The notes beneath the pieces were generated by a model. The model was not told where the DNA came from. It did not search any database and saw nothing but the letters and a program-made list of their open reading frames with translations. 64,000 nucleotides of DNA from Perilla frutescens. Taxonomy: Eukaryota > Streptophyta > Magnoliopsida > Lamiales > Lamiaceae. Below are positions 45,425 to 58,300 of the stretch, in pieces. The stretch spans positions 45,467,501 to 45,531,500 of the forward strand of contig BRKX01000004.1 in assembly GCA_026008535.1 (NCBI GenBank). The letters run 5' to 3'. The first letter of the stretch is position 1; every line of letters begins with the position of its first letter. Position numbers and translations under genes: made by a program.

Positions 45425-47280
45425 AGCTTTTGGACTAGTAGGGTCCCGAAAACCACAAGTTTTTCTACTTAAATCCAATTTAATGGATTTAGTTAAGTCA
45501 TTAATTAAGCCAAAGCCTTATGCATCCTACTGGCTATAAATCACTGCAAAATGGACAGCCACATCAAAAGTTCCAAAACATAGAAAATTACTATATAATT
45601 ACACAAATTCTTCATAAAATCAACATCAATTCACAACCTAAAAATATAGAAAATACACAACTGTATAAACCGTTAGTTTGATTAATGGTAGTTGACCAGG
45701 TAAATTTAATCACCCAATTCAATAGTATCTTTTTAGTTGTTGTACTAAGTGATGACAGCTTAGTCGTTTCTAAGGGTAGCAAAATGAATACCCAACCCAG
45801 CTCAGACCTAACCTAATGGATTAAACACCACACATTGATCCAATCCAATTTAGTCCAAAAATGAGCGGGCTGCTTTTTCCAACCCAATGCAGCCCATTTG
45901 TGCCCATGCATTGGTCATAAATCCTAATATAACCCCATTTTATTTTAAAAAATTGAAAGTTCAAATTTAATATTATAAAACTTCTTATGTATTCAATAAA
46001 CAAATTAAACTAAATTAACCAACTAAATTATACGTAAATACATAAAAAAATATATTTTTTTAAATAATTAAAATGTCTTTAAATTCAATACACAAATTTA
46101 AATAAATTAACCAACTAAATAAACATTATACGCAAATACATAAAAAAATATTTTTTAAAACAATTAAAATGTCTTTAAATTCAATACACAAATTTAACTA
46201 AATTAACCAACTAAATAAACATTATACGCGACTTTTTTGAAATACTTAAAATGTTTTTAAATTCAATACACAAATTTATAAGTTCTACTAGATATAAATC
46301 CAAAATACAAATATAAGAAACTGGGTGTTTTACAAAGAGAGAGAGAAGGAAGTCGTAATTTTTTGGGCGAGTTTCTCTGGAAGGCAATTAGTACATTTTT
46401 ACTGATTTTGTGTATGAATATTATAAATATAAATATAAATATAAATATTATTTGTTTTATTTTTTTACCCTTATAGGCTCTATAATGTTAAAATTTATAA
46501 CAAAATAAGACAAACCCATTTACTCTGTTCGTAATAGAATTAACAAAATAAAAAAAAAAATAGAGAAGGAAAATTAATGACAGTAACTGGAGTTTTAAAA
46601 GAACGGAAAAGTGTTCCAAGGATCGTTGCTGATGATCATAAATTCATAATTCATATATATTATTCATTTTTTATCTATTTAGATTGTGATATGGAGAACT
46701 AGTTATGCTATTTTATTCATCATCATTTAATTACACACTTCATTTTTTTTTCCTGAGAAGTGTATAATTCATTTTAACCTAAAAGCATCGTGACTCTTTC
46801 ATCTCTAAATCATTGCATGGAGATGACAAATTTCAGAATTTCAATATTAAATTAACCAAAATAATCATTTCCTATCTAAAATCGTTCAGTAGAAGATAGA
46901 TAAGATTACTTAATTACCGGAAAAAATAAAAATTAGAACTTAGAAAGGTATGCGCAAACTAGATCAAAAATTGTATCAACTTAACGTCTTTTGCTTTCAA
47001 TTTTTTTTTGTTTTTTGAAATAATTATGAAGAATGGGGGCTATGCATTCGATATTTTATTTTATTAGGATTTTTAAAATGGAAGGGTTAATTGTAAGGAC
47101 AAAAAGGTCTAATAAAATAATATTTAAATTTTAATTATTTTTAGGGTTATGAATAGAAAAATGAGGGTTGTGTTTAGAATTAATTGTGCTAACCCAAAGT
47201 AGCCCAAAGCTCAATTGGGCTAACCCACTTTTGCCCATTTTTTTGGGTCTTTAATTTTTAGCCCAATCAAGCCCAAATAT
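45425..47280. other. Intergenic DNA right of the copia element
   Basis: No gene. A segment with 'acccaacccag' and 'aacccaatgcagccca' phrases (45780-45910) and a matching one with 'gcccaatcaagcccaa' (47190-47280) suggest worn ends of a hAT-like element, without provable termini. Confidence 0.45.
46004..46280 (+). repeat. Three tandem copies of an AT-rich unit of about 93 bp
   Basis: The phrase aattaaccaactaaat recurs at about 46014, 46107 and 46200, each followed by acgcaaata- and aaaatgtctttaaattcaat-like stretches. Copies differ by small indels. Non-coding. Confidence 0.8.
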
Positions 47281-47502
47281 CATGTGGGCTGGGCTAACCC
47301 ATTGAGTTGGACCAATTTTGCAGAAAATTGAAGGAAAAGGACGAGCAAATCGATCAAAAGATTTGGGCAATTGAATTGGTGTTTCAAGAATACAAATCTT
47401 TTAATTTTCATTTGTCTTCTCTTTTTTTCAGTTATTTTTTCACTATATTCGAACGCGCCTTAGTGCGTGAAAAGTTTTCAGTGGGTTAGCCCAGCCCACA
47501 TG
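47281..47502. repeat. 21-bp perfect inverted repeat with a 180-nt spacer
   Basis: Bases 47281-47301 (starts CATGTGGGCTGGGC) are the exact inverse complement of 47482-47502. The spacer 47302-47481 is non-coding. It lies about 280 bp past the stop codon of the PLC gene read on the minus strand. Confidence 0.85.
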
Positions 47503-47782
47503 AAACACATTTGTGACAGATGAGTGGTGGAGAGAAGATGTTGAGAGAAGAGAGAGGAGTAGATTAAATCTGCGAGGGAAATGGCAAGATCGGGAAGAAA
47601 ATCCTTTACTAATTTGGGTAGATTGATTGGAGAAATTGAATTTAGGCAATCAGCATACTTACACAGCAAAGTTATTTGATTTACAATAGATGTCTCAGCC
47701 CAGACACCTATATATAGTAAAGCTGCATGTTTATGCATTGAGTTATCATCAAACATAACTTCACAAAGACCAATTTACCAGA

Positions 47783-50700
47783 TCAAACAAACTCAAATCT
47801 CATGAGCAGCTTCACAGACTTGTACCTCTCCCCCTTCCGTGTATGAAGGGGAACGGCTCGGATACCTTGTCTCAGCTCTGATACAGGAAGGCATGTTTGT
47901 CCTGCAAAGTCATCCTGTTCAGATGTGTCGTGCTCGTGAACTTCAACACGAAGAAGAGCCAGTTCAGGAACTGTTAATGGGAACACAAACACCTCATCCC
48001 AATTAGGTATCCAGTTATCATCAAGAGTTTTCGTTTTCTTCATCACATTATCAGCTGGCACTCCAGCAATTCCCACCTGAGATCATACAAAACCACACAT
48101 TTTTTTACAAACAATGGTAATGAGAAATGCATAGATATATAGGCCTTGTTTTGGTTAGAGAAAAATATGGCTATGTAGCTATGTACCCTTGCATAAAAAT
48201 CAGGAGGAGAATAAGTATCGAAGTATGTATGGTGGAAGTCATAATACCATCCTTCACCCATATACACAGTAACCTGTAGCAGGAAGCATGTGCACACGAC
48301 ATGAAAAGATTAGACGAAGCTTAAGCAGATATAGGCCGGTTTTACAGAGAAAAACGAGGCCTTGATGAAGATCATGGAAGCCACAGACTTTTCAGCCTAC
48401 CCTCAAAATAAATTTTATAGGCAGTGTAGCTTTAGGATCAAAGACCTCTTCTCCAGCTTTTAACAGAAAATCTGGTTTTTTAACATATCCACAACCACCA
48501 TTAGCCCTGAACATGCCATGCATCAACCAAAGTGATCTTCCATAACCCTGTTGCAGAAAAAAAGATATGTTATCTCACATGAACTTCCAATGACAAATTA
48601 AACAATCCCAATTCAAATTCAAGAGACAAGATCAGTAAGTGGAAATATAGAATTATAATCATAGAATATTAACAAGCTAAAAAATAGTTCCTAATTCTTC
48701 GTCCCTCTTTTTTTACTTTCAACCACTAAATCCAGAGTCATAACACACAGAAAGTATGTGACAGCAAAATTCACATTGATATTTTTTTTTCCCTTAGATT
48801 TGTCTAATATTTACATTCAAACACAATTTTACATAAGCTGCAATTTGAGTAGGAGTCACAATATCCTTAAAATGTTGTGAAAAAATGTACTCACTTGCAT
48901 ATTCAATGCGACCATTTGAGCACCATGCATCCATCCAATTAAGGGGTTGTAGTTGGATGAGTCAAAACGTATGCCTTTAGGGTACACTCTTAGTAAGTTC
49001 CTCTGTGTAAATCTGAATCAAAGCAATTTGAGAATGTTTAAGATTTATGTATTGTATAATACAGCACCAAAGAAGACAAAATATACTAGCTAGGTGGCAT
49101 ATCTGATATCTACAGCAGTCAAACGCGATGAATAACTAGGAGGAGCCTTAGAATGTAAAGTACAGCAACAAAAGTTCCTCAAGTTGGCAATTACAGCATA
49201 ATTAGATGAAAAATTAAGATCATTTATAAACAAGTGCATACATAGTTATTTCAGTTTACATGCTAAGCAACTTTTGAGAAATCACAAATGAAATCTGCAA
49301 GGTATGCCCTGCTAAAATTATATAGATTCTTGAAATTAAAAAGGAATTTAGTCGTGCTTACTGCTTAGCCTAGGACATGACAAAAGTTACCTCACAATAT
49401 CATGTGCATGAGTTATAACAGCCTTTTCCAACTCCTGCTCGCTCAAGCTAAGGCGTCTGACTTTGTTAGGATCCACACGAAGCCAGTCCTGCATTCCGCC
49501 TTTCCCCTTTCCAGCATGAATAGCAATGAGACGCCTATACTCAGGCGATGCGCTTTGCTCTAACTTAGAATCATCTTCATCATCTTCATCAGCCTCCTCA
49601 TCTAAATCATCAACCTAGAAGAGAAAATATTGTGATGTAGCTTAGAACTATAGAAGACAATGTGAATGTGTTCAAAAGCAATTCATGACATAGACTAACC
49701 TTATTTACATTGATTTTGGATTTTAAACTTGTGATTTCATTTCCCCAAGGTTCCTCTTTAGTCTTATCCTTTCCCTTCTTTGAGTTACTACTCTCTTGTA
49801 CCTTAGCATCCTTAGCTTGCAAGTACTCTTTGGGTGGCTTGGTTGATATAATGACCCGTCTCTTTAGAGATTTTGGGGAGGGAAAATCACTCAAACATTC
49901 GGGACCAGGTGAAAACAGCATGTCTCCGAATGTTTTAGTTATCATCTAGATTCATGAGGCATGAGGAAATTGATTATTAAGCAATGGTAGTGCCTAATGA
50001 ACCCTTAGAAACACCGTGTAGACAAACCTCAGCCGTTTTAGCCTGAAGATCGGGAGTTAGATGGTCTTCGAGTGTAATCACAACAGGATACTCAGATTCA
50101 ATGAAAGCATGCTCCTTAATAGACCTCAAACATTTGATGAGTTTAACTGGAGTGGTTAGCGTCCTATGCACCAAAATCCAATGAAAGAAAAACCTCTGTC
50201 AAATTCATATTCATCATTTCAAGCTACCAGACAGGCATATCCTCCATTATTCTTAATTGTTTGTCTAAATAAATCAACTTATATCCTTCTTGCTCATCCT
50301 ATTGATGGTCAGATCCAATATTTTACTAACTTCTCATTCCTCTTTGTCCCAAGTTCTATAAATATATTTTTTTCAACTGTAATGCATACAAACTCTTCAA
50401 CACGTTTGTCACTTGTAATTGGCAGATCAATTTGAATACGAAAATTCTTGACTGGTTTACACATTTCATTCAACAACTTGATCATGGAGAAAAGTTTCAA
50501 TGATTGAACTTGCAGTCTACTGCTGCCATCAATCACACACACTCAATTTTCAACATCCAACATCAAAATAAATTGCAATATAAGTAAAGCATACCTCCCA
50601 TGCAAAACCTCAACATTGTCTTTTCTGGAATTAGGCCATATATCTAGTTCAATAACTCTCACACCTCTATTCAGAGCATTTATGATAGGCACATCACTGC

Positions 50701-51956
50701 ATACGCTACTTAGTTGATTCCCCGTTAGATATGAATTGTGGCCGGTGTATATGAAGTAATGAGATAGTGGAGCATTCATATCATGGTGAACCTGAATAGC
50801 AAAAAAATGGAATGATTTGTGGAAAGATATCTTGAAGTTCTTATTCACAAGAACACATTTGTTGTAGCCAAATTGAAGCAGCATTTGCACGACAAAAGCC
50901 GATTAACCAACAGAATGAAACAGATTTTAAAACAAGTTATGAGAAGAAAATATATAGAACCTTGTTCCAAGACTTTTTGGTATTTGTTTTGCTTGCTGCC
51001 AAAATAAGCAGATAATTTTTTATTGATTTGCACTCACTTTCAACCATATCATACATTATCCGGTTTCTTTTTCCACATATTTGTTATTGGATTACTTTGC
51101 CTCAAAAACAATGTTAGAGGACTATCAAACTAAGCTACTTTTTACATGAATATGGGGATCAGTTTGTGAGGAGAGAGAAAAATAAGCAAGTATTTCAAAC
51201 CAAAGAAATGAAAGCAATCAATTAACTTGCATCAAAATGAAAGCAATCGTTAAGTGGGGTCACGACACTACTAATAAGACAAATGAGGCACCTCAACTCA
51301 AATATAGTCTCTCTCATGCACGATTACTATAACATGATTAGCAACCACAGCAATCTTATTTCATTATTTCATGATTTCTCATATTGTAGATGCTACACGA
51401 AATGATGAATATCTCATTATTTCGAGGTGTGGGTAGTAGGTACTATAAATTAAACATGTCATAAGTTCATATATATATGTATGTATGTATATGTATAAGC
51501 ATTAAAATAAAGAAGCTAGAGGGGATATGATATATATATATATATATATATCAACGTCCACTTCATGATGAGTAGATATTTAATATATAAAAAAAAATTA
51601 ATTAATAAAAAAAGAATAATTACCCCGAGTCTGGGATCGAGAGGGGGATTAGCATCGCCAAACAAGTACTTAAAGAAGCCCTCGAGATTAATGCCTCGCT
51701 TGTGGAATAAGCTCAAATGCTTGAGCTCATGCAGGCGGCTGATGCCGTCCATCAGCGCCTGCGCCTCCTCCAACGTCGCATCCTCCTCCTTCTGCACCTC
51801 CACCAGGAACCTCCGCAGCTGCTCCGCGCTCATGAACCCGTTCGCCGCCGAGTACTTGATGAAGATGGCCTTCACGTCGTCCGGGGCCTCCGCCGCCGCC
51901 ACGCGGAACCTCCGCCGGAAGCAGAAGCAGACGCGGTAGGTCTGTTTCACAGACAT
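47783..51956 (-). CDS. PLC2: Phosphoinositide-specific phospholipase C, PLC2-like
   Basis: Nine exons on the minus strand, all GT-AG: 51956-51624, 50791-50595, 50163-50028, 49945-49700, 49614-49391, 49012-48895, 48547-48401, 48273-48187, 48076-47783. They sum to 1782 bp (593 aa plus stop), the usual plant PI-PLC size. Residues 1-111 form the EF-hand-like N-terminus (KQTYRVCFCFRRRF). The X domain starts at VHHDMNAPLSHYF, with catalytic His129 (TGHNSYLTGN), E159/D161 (IELDIW) and His175 (VLHGR). An acidic linker (DDLDEEADEDDEDD) precedes the Y domain (RVYPKGIR, GWMHGAQMVALNMQ), and a C2 domain fills the last two exons. The enzyme cleaves PIP/PIP2 at the plasma membrane in a calcium-dependent way. 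An upstream in-frame ATG at 51980 would add 8 residues; 51956 fits the family. PLC2 is assigned by resemblance of the N-terminus. Confidence 0.92.
50792..51623 (-). other. First intron of the PLC2-like gene
   Basis: 832 bp, AT-rich, with an (AT)n tract near 51531-51551 and tatg-rich runs near 51470-51495. No inserted element is recognised. Other introns of this gene are shorter (110-431 bp) and show nothing unusual. Confidence 0.75.
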
Positions 51957-51980
51957 TGCCAGCGGATTGAATTGCTGCAT

Positions 51981-53725
51981 TATTAATAATTAGATATATA
52001 ATGATTTTAGGGTTTGCTTGCGAAGAAGGGAAGGAATGATTGGAATTTGATCAGAAGAAATTGATTGCTTTTGGAGGATGGAAAATGTCGTATTGGCGCC
52101 ACCGCGGCGGATTGGCCACGGGTTCGACGCTCGCATGAATGTTTGCTGTCGGATTTATTCTCGACATGCTCCAATTATTTGCATTTTTATTTTTTACCAA
52201 AAATTAAAAATAAAAAGTTAATTTTTACATAATAATATATAAAGGGAGAGGAAAGATCTACTAAATACTAATAGAACTCGCGGCTCTTTATAAATACACT
52301 CCAAAAAATATTTAAGATCCTAGTTGATAATGACAAAAATAATTAACCTAGCTTCTATAAATTAATCAATTTTATAAATGAGTAAAATTACCCAAAATCT
52401 TGCGATTAAACTATCACTAGGTTCTCTAAGGTGAAAAGGTAAACAATTCACTTTTAATAACAAAAATCTATATTATACACTTTTATGCACATTTTAAAAA
52501 TATACAATGTTACCAAAATATCCTTAATGGTCCACATGATTATGACCGTAATTTTCAGCATTTTTAGACTCGGAGCCCATGTGTGTCTAAGTTTTTTTTT
52601 TTTTTAACATTGCAAGCATGATAGACCCAACGTTATGAGCGAGACGAATATTTTTAATTCATTTCAAATATGAATACAAATTATCCGGTACTAAAATATA
52701 ATGTGGTCCACGCTCTTACTTGAATTTTCATGTCAATTACTATTTACCAAGTATAAATGTGTAAAATATTCTCACACGCTGCCATCAAGTTGTTTTCAAA
52801 TGGTTTTCTAGGACATGCAGTTTGCAATAAACTTGGATATGTATTGGATGTGACAAAGTGGGTAATGAAAAAAAATTATCAAAAGTGGAAAATTTCTACT
52901 ATTAGCACTTTCTTTAATTCAATCAAATAGAGGAAGGGATAGCATGTAATGGGCAAGAAATATTATGGATATCCGCAAAAATGATCCACAGTTAGTAAGG
53001 GAATTACACATTTAATGAGTACACATACATGCGCATCCATAGCCATGTCAGCTTTAATTTAATTGGAAATACCGTGGATATGATGTCTAATTTATAAAAA
53101 TATTTCAATTTATGTAAAATTAATTATAAAATCTAAAAGTGATGTTTAAAATAAAAAAATCAGACAAAAGTTGTGATTTTAGAGATAGTTAGCCATTAAA
53201 AAATATGTTTAATTTTCTTTTGAAGAGTCTTAGCTAGGCTTTGTTAAATCTTTATAAGAATAATTTACTAAACCACTTGGAAAGTAATAAACTAAGTGAA
53301 GCATAACAAATATTCTTTTGTATTCCTCTTTATATTTGTTTTAGCTCTAAATATGTCTAATCTTGTCATTCAGTTATGCTAGTTTTATTTCTAAAGACAA
53401 GCAACTTAAGGGGAAACATTGTTGTGAAATTGATTCTTTATTAAATATTTATTATTTCATGAATAGATCGCTCTTGTCAATTTAAATATTATCAAGTTGA
53501 GTCGGCCATCCTTACTCATAGTCTTAATATTGTGTTGGGTAAAGTGTCATCATGTGCCACTATAAAAAAGTGAGAACAACTCTCTCATTAAGCCGATTTT
53601 ATAAGACTAAATTAAATTTAATATTCATTTTTAATATGATATCAGGGTGACACTTTATTGAGGATCACGGGGGAAGACAAAGGATTCAGAGAGAAAATAT
53701 AAGATTTCCGAAGCTTCCGAGCATG
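51981..53725. other. Upstream region of the PLC2-like gene and intergenic DNA
   Basis: No gene or bounded element is seen. The first 150-200 bases before the start codon (minus strand) presumably hold the leader and promoter; no TATA box stands out. The remainder is AT-rich. Confidence 0.5.
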
Positions 53726-53733
53726 TTGAGGAC

Positions 53734-54686
53734 CAGGGCCGTCTCAATCATTTTGTAGGCCATGTGCAAATGATAAAAATTAGGCCCTAAAATTAAAAAA
53801 AAATGTTATAATTTTATAATTATCATAATATTATTAGAAAGACTAAAAATTCAAAATATTATTGTTTTTATAGTGTTGATAATATTCTCAATACAACATT
53901 AAACAAGTATGAATGTTTTACGATTTTACATAAAAAAGTGATACTCTTCTAGCACTCTTTGAAGCAAATTCATCAATCAAATATTCACTTACAATATTTT
54001 TTAAAATATCATTTTCTATGACTATCATCGCCAATTCATTAAATATTTCCTGTGACATCGTCAAATATAGACATGACTTCAACAACTTCAATTTTGAAAA
54101 ACTTATTTATGCAGATGCAACAATCACGGGAATAGTCAATAAAATTCTATATGTGACAATTGTTAGGAAAATAATCTAAAACTTTCATAAACTTCAAAAT
54201 ATCAAGGGGTCCTATATTCGTTCAAAGAATTAAAATCAGAATCAGAATAAAGGAATGAAAAAATCCGTGCATGTAAATGATAGAATTCTCCATCAATTCG
54301 CTCAAGCAGATAATTAAATTCAGATTTCTGAATCATTTAAATTTCAAACAAAAAAAATCAAAAAAAGAAGAAGAATAGGGTTTAAGAAAAAAAAATACTC
54401 ACTCGGGATTTGGCCTTTGAGGAATCATGGAATGAAAGAAAAACTTAGTAATTATAGAATTATAGTGACAGCAAACTCAGAAGTGTGATTTGTGAAGGAA
54501 TATTGGAGTTTGATATGAGCCGAGATGTTTGTATTAGGTATTACAGTGAAGGAGAGAGAATGGAGTGAATTTAATTTATTAAAAAAATATATAAGGTATA
54601 TTAAATAGAAATAAAAAAATTGAGACCCTAAAAATTATGAGACCCTGTGCGAAAGCTCACCTTGCACACCCTGTTAGACGGCCCTG
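53734..54686 (-). mobile_element. hAT-derived element with perfect 8-bp TSD
   Basis: Both ends read CAGGGCCGTCT inward and are flanked by the 8-bp direct repeat TTGAGGAC (53726-53733 and 54687-54694), the TSD size of hAT transposons. On the minus strand about 54130-53930 gives LTIPVIVASA*ISFSKLKLL then MSQEIFNELAMI. This matches the C-terminal dimerisation region of zinc-finger MYM/TTF-type hAT transposases, with a stop inside. At 953 bp it is an internally deleted, non-autonomous copy. Subterminal 'aggccctaaaa' and 'gagaccctgtgcg' blocks match the usual ends of this group. Confidence 0.88.
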
Positions 54687-54694
54687 TTGAGGAC

Positions 54695-55383
54695 CTTGGT
54701 GCAAGCGATTCCAATATTAATGTTAACACCTCGATCAACGAGAGGTTTTATGACTTCTTTTGTCATTCTCTCTTTTGAAAGACTTTTTTTGTACGTGAAA
54801 AACGCATGCACAAGCAAATATAATTAAAAGAGGATGTAAGTTTTTTTTTTCCTATTATTTTTTATAAACATATATTTAATTTTTTGAATTCATTTTAATT
54901 TTTTATTCTGCATCTCGCGCAGTGCACTTACCTAACGCTAATGTGTAAGCTCGTGCACTGCGATCGATAATTATTTATTTTACAATAAATATATATCCTA
55001 AAATAGAATTAGTGAATCTTAAAATTAAAGTGAATTAATAGCACACAAATGAAAATCAGATTGCTAGTGATTCACTAGGTCATTGGTTTTTACTTGGGCA
55101 GTTCAAACTGGTTCTTTTGCAACCCATTTATATTAAATGATTGGATCGCTCTTAACCATCCAGACCGGCCGATCTGGTCCAGTTTTAACAACATATTTAT
55201 TTAATTTGTGTTTCCCGCCAACAATCATAATTCATCACGAGGCAATAATAGAAATAAAAGAACACATGATTTTTTTTTTCTATTTTTTCTTCTAGCAATG
55301 CATCATATATCTACTGTGTACAAAATGTAAGGGAATCAAATTAATTATGGAGTAGAAACACAAAGCTTGTGGAAAATTCGATT
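54695..55383. other. Intergenic DNA downstream of the PLC6-like gene
   Basis: Apart from a dispersed-repeat copy (54905-55042) there is no recognisable feature. The last 60-100 bases are the presumed 3' UTR of the PLC gene on the minus strand. Confidence 0.5.
54905..55042 (+). repeat. Dispersed hairpin repeat, copy D
   Basis: Core at 54915-54967: CGCGCAGTGCACTTACCTAA, CGCTAATGTG, GCTCGTGCACTGCGATCGA. The tail cctaaaatagaattagtgaa..ttaaagtgaattaat matches 8552-8610 next to copy B. Arms GCAGTGCAC and GTGCACTGC pair perfectly here. Confidence 0.7.
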
Positions 55384-58300
55384 TCACTCAAACTGAAACC
55401 GCATAAGAAGCCTCACAGATTTATATTTCTGACCCTTGTAGTCGTAGAGTGGAACCGCACGTATCCCGGGCCTCAGCTCTGATACGGGCAGACACGTTTG
55501 CCCGCCAAAATCATCTTTTTCTGATGTGTCGTGATCTCTTACTTCAATTCTCAACAATGCTAACTCAGGAATTGTCAATGGGAATCGGAACTCTTCGTCC
55601 CAACACGGAATCCAATCATCTTCCTTTATCTGTGTCCTCTTCTTCGCAGCATCCGCGGGCACTCCAACTATATACACCTGCACCGGAAAGCATATAATGT
55701 TTGGATCTAACTATGAGTACCCTCTAACAAATATTAACATATATCGGAGATAAGATCTTCTACTCTAATTTCTCCGTCACTTTTATGTCCCACTATTAAA
55801 TTCATTATTATAATAATGTTTATTATACCCCAAGTAAGAAATAATTATTGAGAATTCTCCGCCGACTTGGAGAGACATTAGCAAATGGGATCTTAATTAA
55901 TCAAATTGGTAGCTTCCCAAAAGCTTCTAGAGAAATGAAGAAAATTTGAAATTTGCAAGATTAGATAGAAACAAATCTAGATTATACAAGAAGTTTCTAG
56001 AAGCCTAGGAGCTAGAATTCTCTAGTATATACAATGGTGTAATAGTGGAATCTAGAAAGTGAATTACTAGAATATTCTAGGTTGGTCATGTTGGTTTAAC
56101 AACCAACATAATGCAACTATAAATATGGCACTAGGCCATTTAGTGGGTGGGGGAATGAATCTATGCAACTATAAACATGGCTCTAGGCCATTTAGTGGGT
56201 GGGGGAAAGAATCTAAGTGAGAGATTCATAAACCATTATCACCTATATAAATTGTGTGAGTGATAAATTGAGTTGTAATATCACATTTGTGATTACATTA
56301 TAAAATTAATAAAGTTATTGTGTTTAATATATCCTACAATAATCAACTCTGATAATCAATTATTAACTAGAAAATTTTAAATTAAATACTAAAAAATAAT
56401 TATAAACTCTAATTAGATGGAATAAATGCTAATTAATTAAACTAAACCACAAAAAAAATGAAATTTAAGGAAAAAAAAATAGAAGAAAAACTAATAAAAT
56501 ATTTAAAGTGAGACACATAAATTGAAATAGAGAATCTCAATTGCATTGTCTGACGCACGTTTTGTGTGGCGCATATATGTAGTGAATGAATTAAAAAAAA
56601 AAAAAAATCTAAGACAACTATGTAGATTTTAGTGATGAGTTAACATCTGACATTCTCCAGCGTTTTCTTAGAAAAGGTGGGTCTATTGTAAATAGATGTA
56701 CATAAGCCTTAACGAAATATTATTATTTATAATATTTAAAAGTGTCATGTTTATTTTATTAAAAAATACTGTGAAGAAAGAAAGAAAAAAGACAGTGGTA
56801 TTTTGTAATTATTATTATATTTTTTAAACTAAAAAAAGTATAAAAAAATGTAATTTCTAACAATGAAAAGTATGATAAATTTACATGTGTTTGTTACGAA
56901 CCTTGGTATAGAAATCCGGTGGTGAATATTTGTCAAAGTGCGTGTGGCTAAAATCCAATCGCCATCCATCTCCCATGTACACATTTACCTACCAAATAGA
57001 ATTATAGATATATGAACTACTCAAACTTAATGATCTAAAATAATTTAATTATTCCGATCATCATCTCTTTAAATTAACTCACCTTTAATGTTTTCTTCAC
57101 AGGCAATCTTTGTTTGGGGTCAAAATTGTATGGACCTTTACTCATAAGCAAATCAGGCTTCTTCACATAACCACACCCTCCATTAGACCTAAACAATCCA
57201 TGCATCATCCAAAGCGATTTCCCATAGCCCTATTGCATCAAAATTGCACACATTTGCTAAAATTGCTCATTCCAAATGCTTGAAAGCAACCAACATCAGA
57301 AAATGAACCTGCATATTGAAGGCCACCATCTGAGCTCCATGCATCCACCCGGTCATCGGCCTAAAGTTCGACGAGGTTACTCTCGTGTTCTTAGGATATA
57401 CCCTCAGAATATTCTTCTGCGTGAACCTGCAACTCAAAATCATTTTCAAGAACATGTAACTACTATATTATGAAATATGACAAAAGAAAAAAGATCACCC
57501 ACCTTATAACATCTGTTGCATACAACTCTGCAGCTTTCTCAAGCCTCTGTTCACTTAAACTGAGTCTTCTCACTTTGTCGCTTCCATTTATCAGCGCGTG
57601 CCTCAGGCCTTTCTTGGCATTCCCAGCACGAATGGCTATGAGACGCTTGTATTCTGGCGCAGCCAGAGTCCCCGGATTCTGTTGGATCATCTCATCACTT
57701 TCTTCATCGTCCTGATCACTCTGATTTTGCAAGAAATAGCACAAATTTCATACACTGGTACCATAAACAGCTAAGTAGCAACACTTATTCATTGGCTGGA
57801 AATTGTGACATGTGCCACTTTATAATCTGGTTGTGTGAGGGTGAGTCGGGCTCAATATTCATTTCTAATATTTACCTTGTCCTCGTTTTCTTGTTCAGCT
57901 GCAGGATCTTGTTCGTCTTCAGACGAATATTTGTCCTGCAGAGCTGAAGTTTCACCATCCTTGTTGTTGCCATCAAGGTATTCTTTTGGTGGCTTGGTGG
58001 AGACTATGATTCTGTATTTTAGGTCTTCGGGTGAAGGAAATTTATCCAAGCCTTCTGATTCGGGGTAATAAAGCATATCACCAAACACTTGTGTAGCCAT
58101 CTACAAAACAGCACCAATGAATAATTCTGTAGCTGGAAAGTTTGTTAAGTTTATGTTATTGGAAATACATTTTTAAAACTATTTATGTATTTTAATAAGT
58201 TGCGTGATGATCTTACCCCTGCAACTTTAGCCTGAAGATCTGGAGTAAGGTGATCCTCTAGAGTGATTATAACAGGATAGGGAGATTTAACGAACGCGTG

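Noticed and set aside
55818..56334. Solo LTR inside the last PLC6-like intron
   Set aside because: tgttta...cctaca ends are plausible but the flanking 5-bp sequences do not match.
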